DNA of 45,934 bases. It comes from Promethearchaeota archaeon Loki_b32 (GTDB lineage: Archaea; Asgardarchaeota; Lokiarchaeia; Sigyniarchaeales; SOKP01). Under the pieces are notes generated by a model. That model was not told the origin of the DNA, ran no database searches, and worked only from the letters and a program-made list of their open reading frames with translations. A program made the translations under genes and the position numbers. Every line of letters begins with the position of its first letter. Within the stretch, counting starts at the first letter, position 1. The stretch spans positions 1-45,934 of the forward strand of contig NJBH01000001.1 of NCBI GenBank assembly GCA_005223125.1. The letters run 5' to 3'. Positions 45,778 through 45,934 of the stretch are shown here, piece by piece.

Positions 45778-45934
45778 ATGGTTTCTCTAACAGATAAAGG
45801 AGAAATCTTTAACATGAATAATGAACTTATGGGAACTTTCCGAGGAAAACTAATAAAAATTGGAAATACATACCGAATTAGAGATTTAAATGATACTCCT
45901 GTACTTACAGTCGCTGAAAAAATAATATCTTTAC
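45778..45934 (+). CDS. LURP-one/Tubby-C-terminal-like protein, 5' part only
   Basis: The frame runs off the window end. The visible residues have the repeated strand pattern of LURP-one-related (Tubby-like barrel) proteins: MVSLTDKGEIFNMNNELMG, then KLIKIGNTYRIRDLND, then VLTVAEKIISL. In-frame codons just upstream (REFVLKEK) also fit the family, but the only ATG is at 45778. The true start may be further upstream at a non-ATG codon, although a TAA at 45724 limits this. Such proteins are common in Asgard archaea; a scramblase- or membrane-related role is known only for distant relatives. Confidence 0.55.
   Translation, partial: MVSLTDKGEIFNMNNELMGTFRGKLIKIGNTYRIRDLNDTPVLTVAEKIISL

Noticed and set aside
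1-45934. CRISPR array, tRNA or rRNA genes
   Set aside because: No regularly spaced repeat array and no GC-rich cloverleaf- or rRNA-like segment was seen; the dispersed repeats are too few and too irregular for CRISPR.

Overview
The window is AT-rich DNA with no introns, TATA-like AT boxes upstream of genes, and several TTG/GTG starts. A Ras/Rab-type small GTPase relic, zinc-ribbon membrane proteins and a LURP-one/Tubby-like protein lie next to a prokaryotic glycan cluster. This mix fits an Asgard archaeon, most likely Lokiarchaeia-like. That placement is inference from gene content, not from a marker gene.

Regions: (1) 1-5.4 kb is an accessory flank. It holds a decayed small GTPase, secreted or membrane-anchored proteins (including a zinc-ribbon/TM/coiled-coil/transglutaminase-like protein), a dispersed intergenic repeat family and a coding-like fragment without a start codon. 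(2) 5.5-42.9 kb is a surface-glycan biosynthesis locus in several opposing transcription units. It encodes GT2 and GT4 glycosyltransferases, two GT-C-like membrane proteins, two Wzx-type flippases, WecB-type UDP-GlcNAc 2-epimerase, a Gfo/Idh/MocA dehydrogenase plus DegT aminotransferase pair, a GT2 fused to a left-handed beta-helix acetyltransferase, two heparinase II/III-like proteins, a two-domain MDR/Gfo oxidoreductase with a degenerate paralogue, two asparagine-synthetase-like proteins and two methyltransferases. (3) 42.9-44.8 kb is an insertion element with 65-bp near-perfect terminal inverted repeats and a DDE-type transposase. (4) 45-45.9 kb carries a PH/GRAM-like zinc-ribbon protein and the start of a LURP-one-like gene.

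Functional reading: the dehydrogenase, aminotransferase, acetyltransferase domain and 2-epimerase match the steps that make UDP-2,3-diacetamido-2,3-dideoxy uronic acids (WbpB/E/D/I or Wlb logic). The AsnB-like proteins could amidate uronates. The GT2/GT4 enzymes would build a lipid-linked glycan, Wzx would flip it, and the GT-C proteins would act on the outer face. No UDP-GlcNAc 6-dehydrogenase is visible in the window.

The locus also shows much decay. There are in-frame stops in the GTPase, a DUF354 gene and a GT-C gene, a homopolymer frameshift near the end of one flippase, and short relics of a DegT aminotransferase and an extended-SDR epimerase. This suggests gene turnover by gain and loss; sequencing error cannot be excluded for the single-base lesions.
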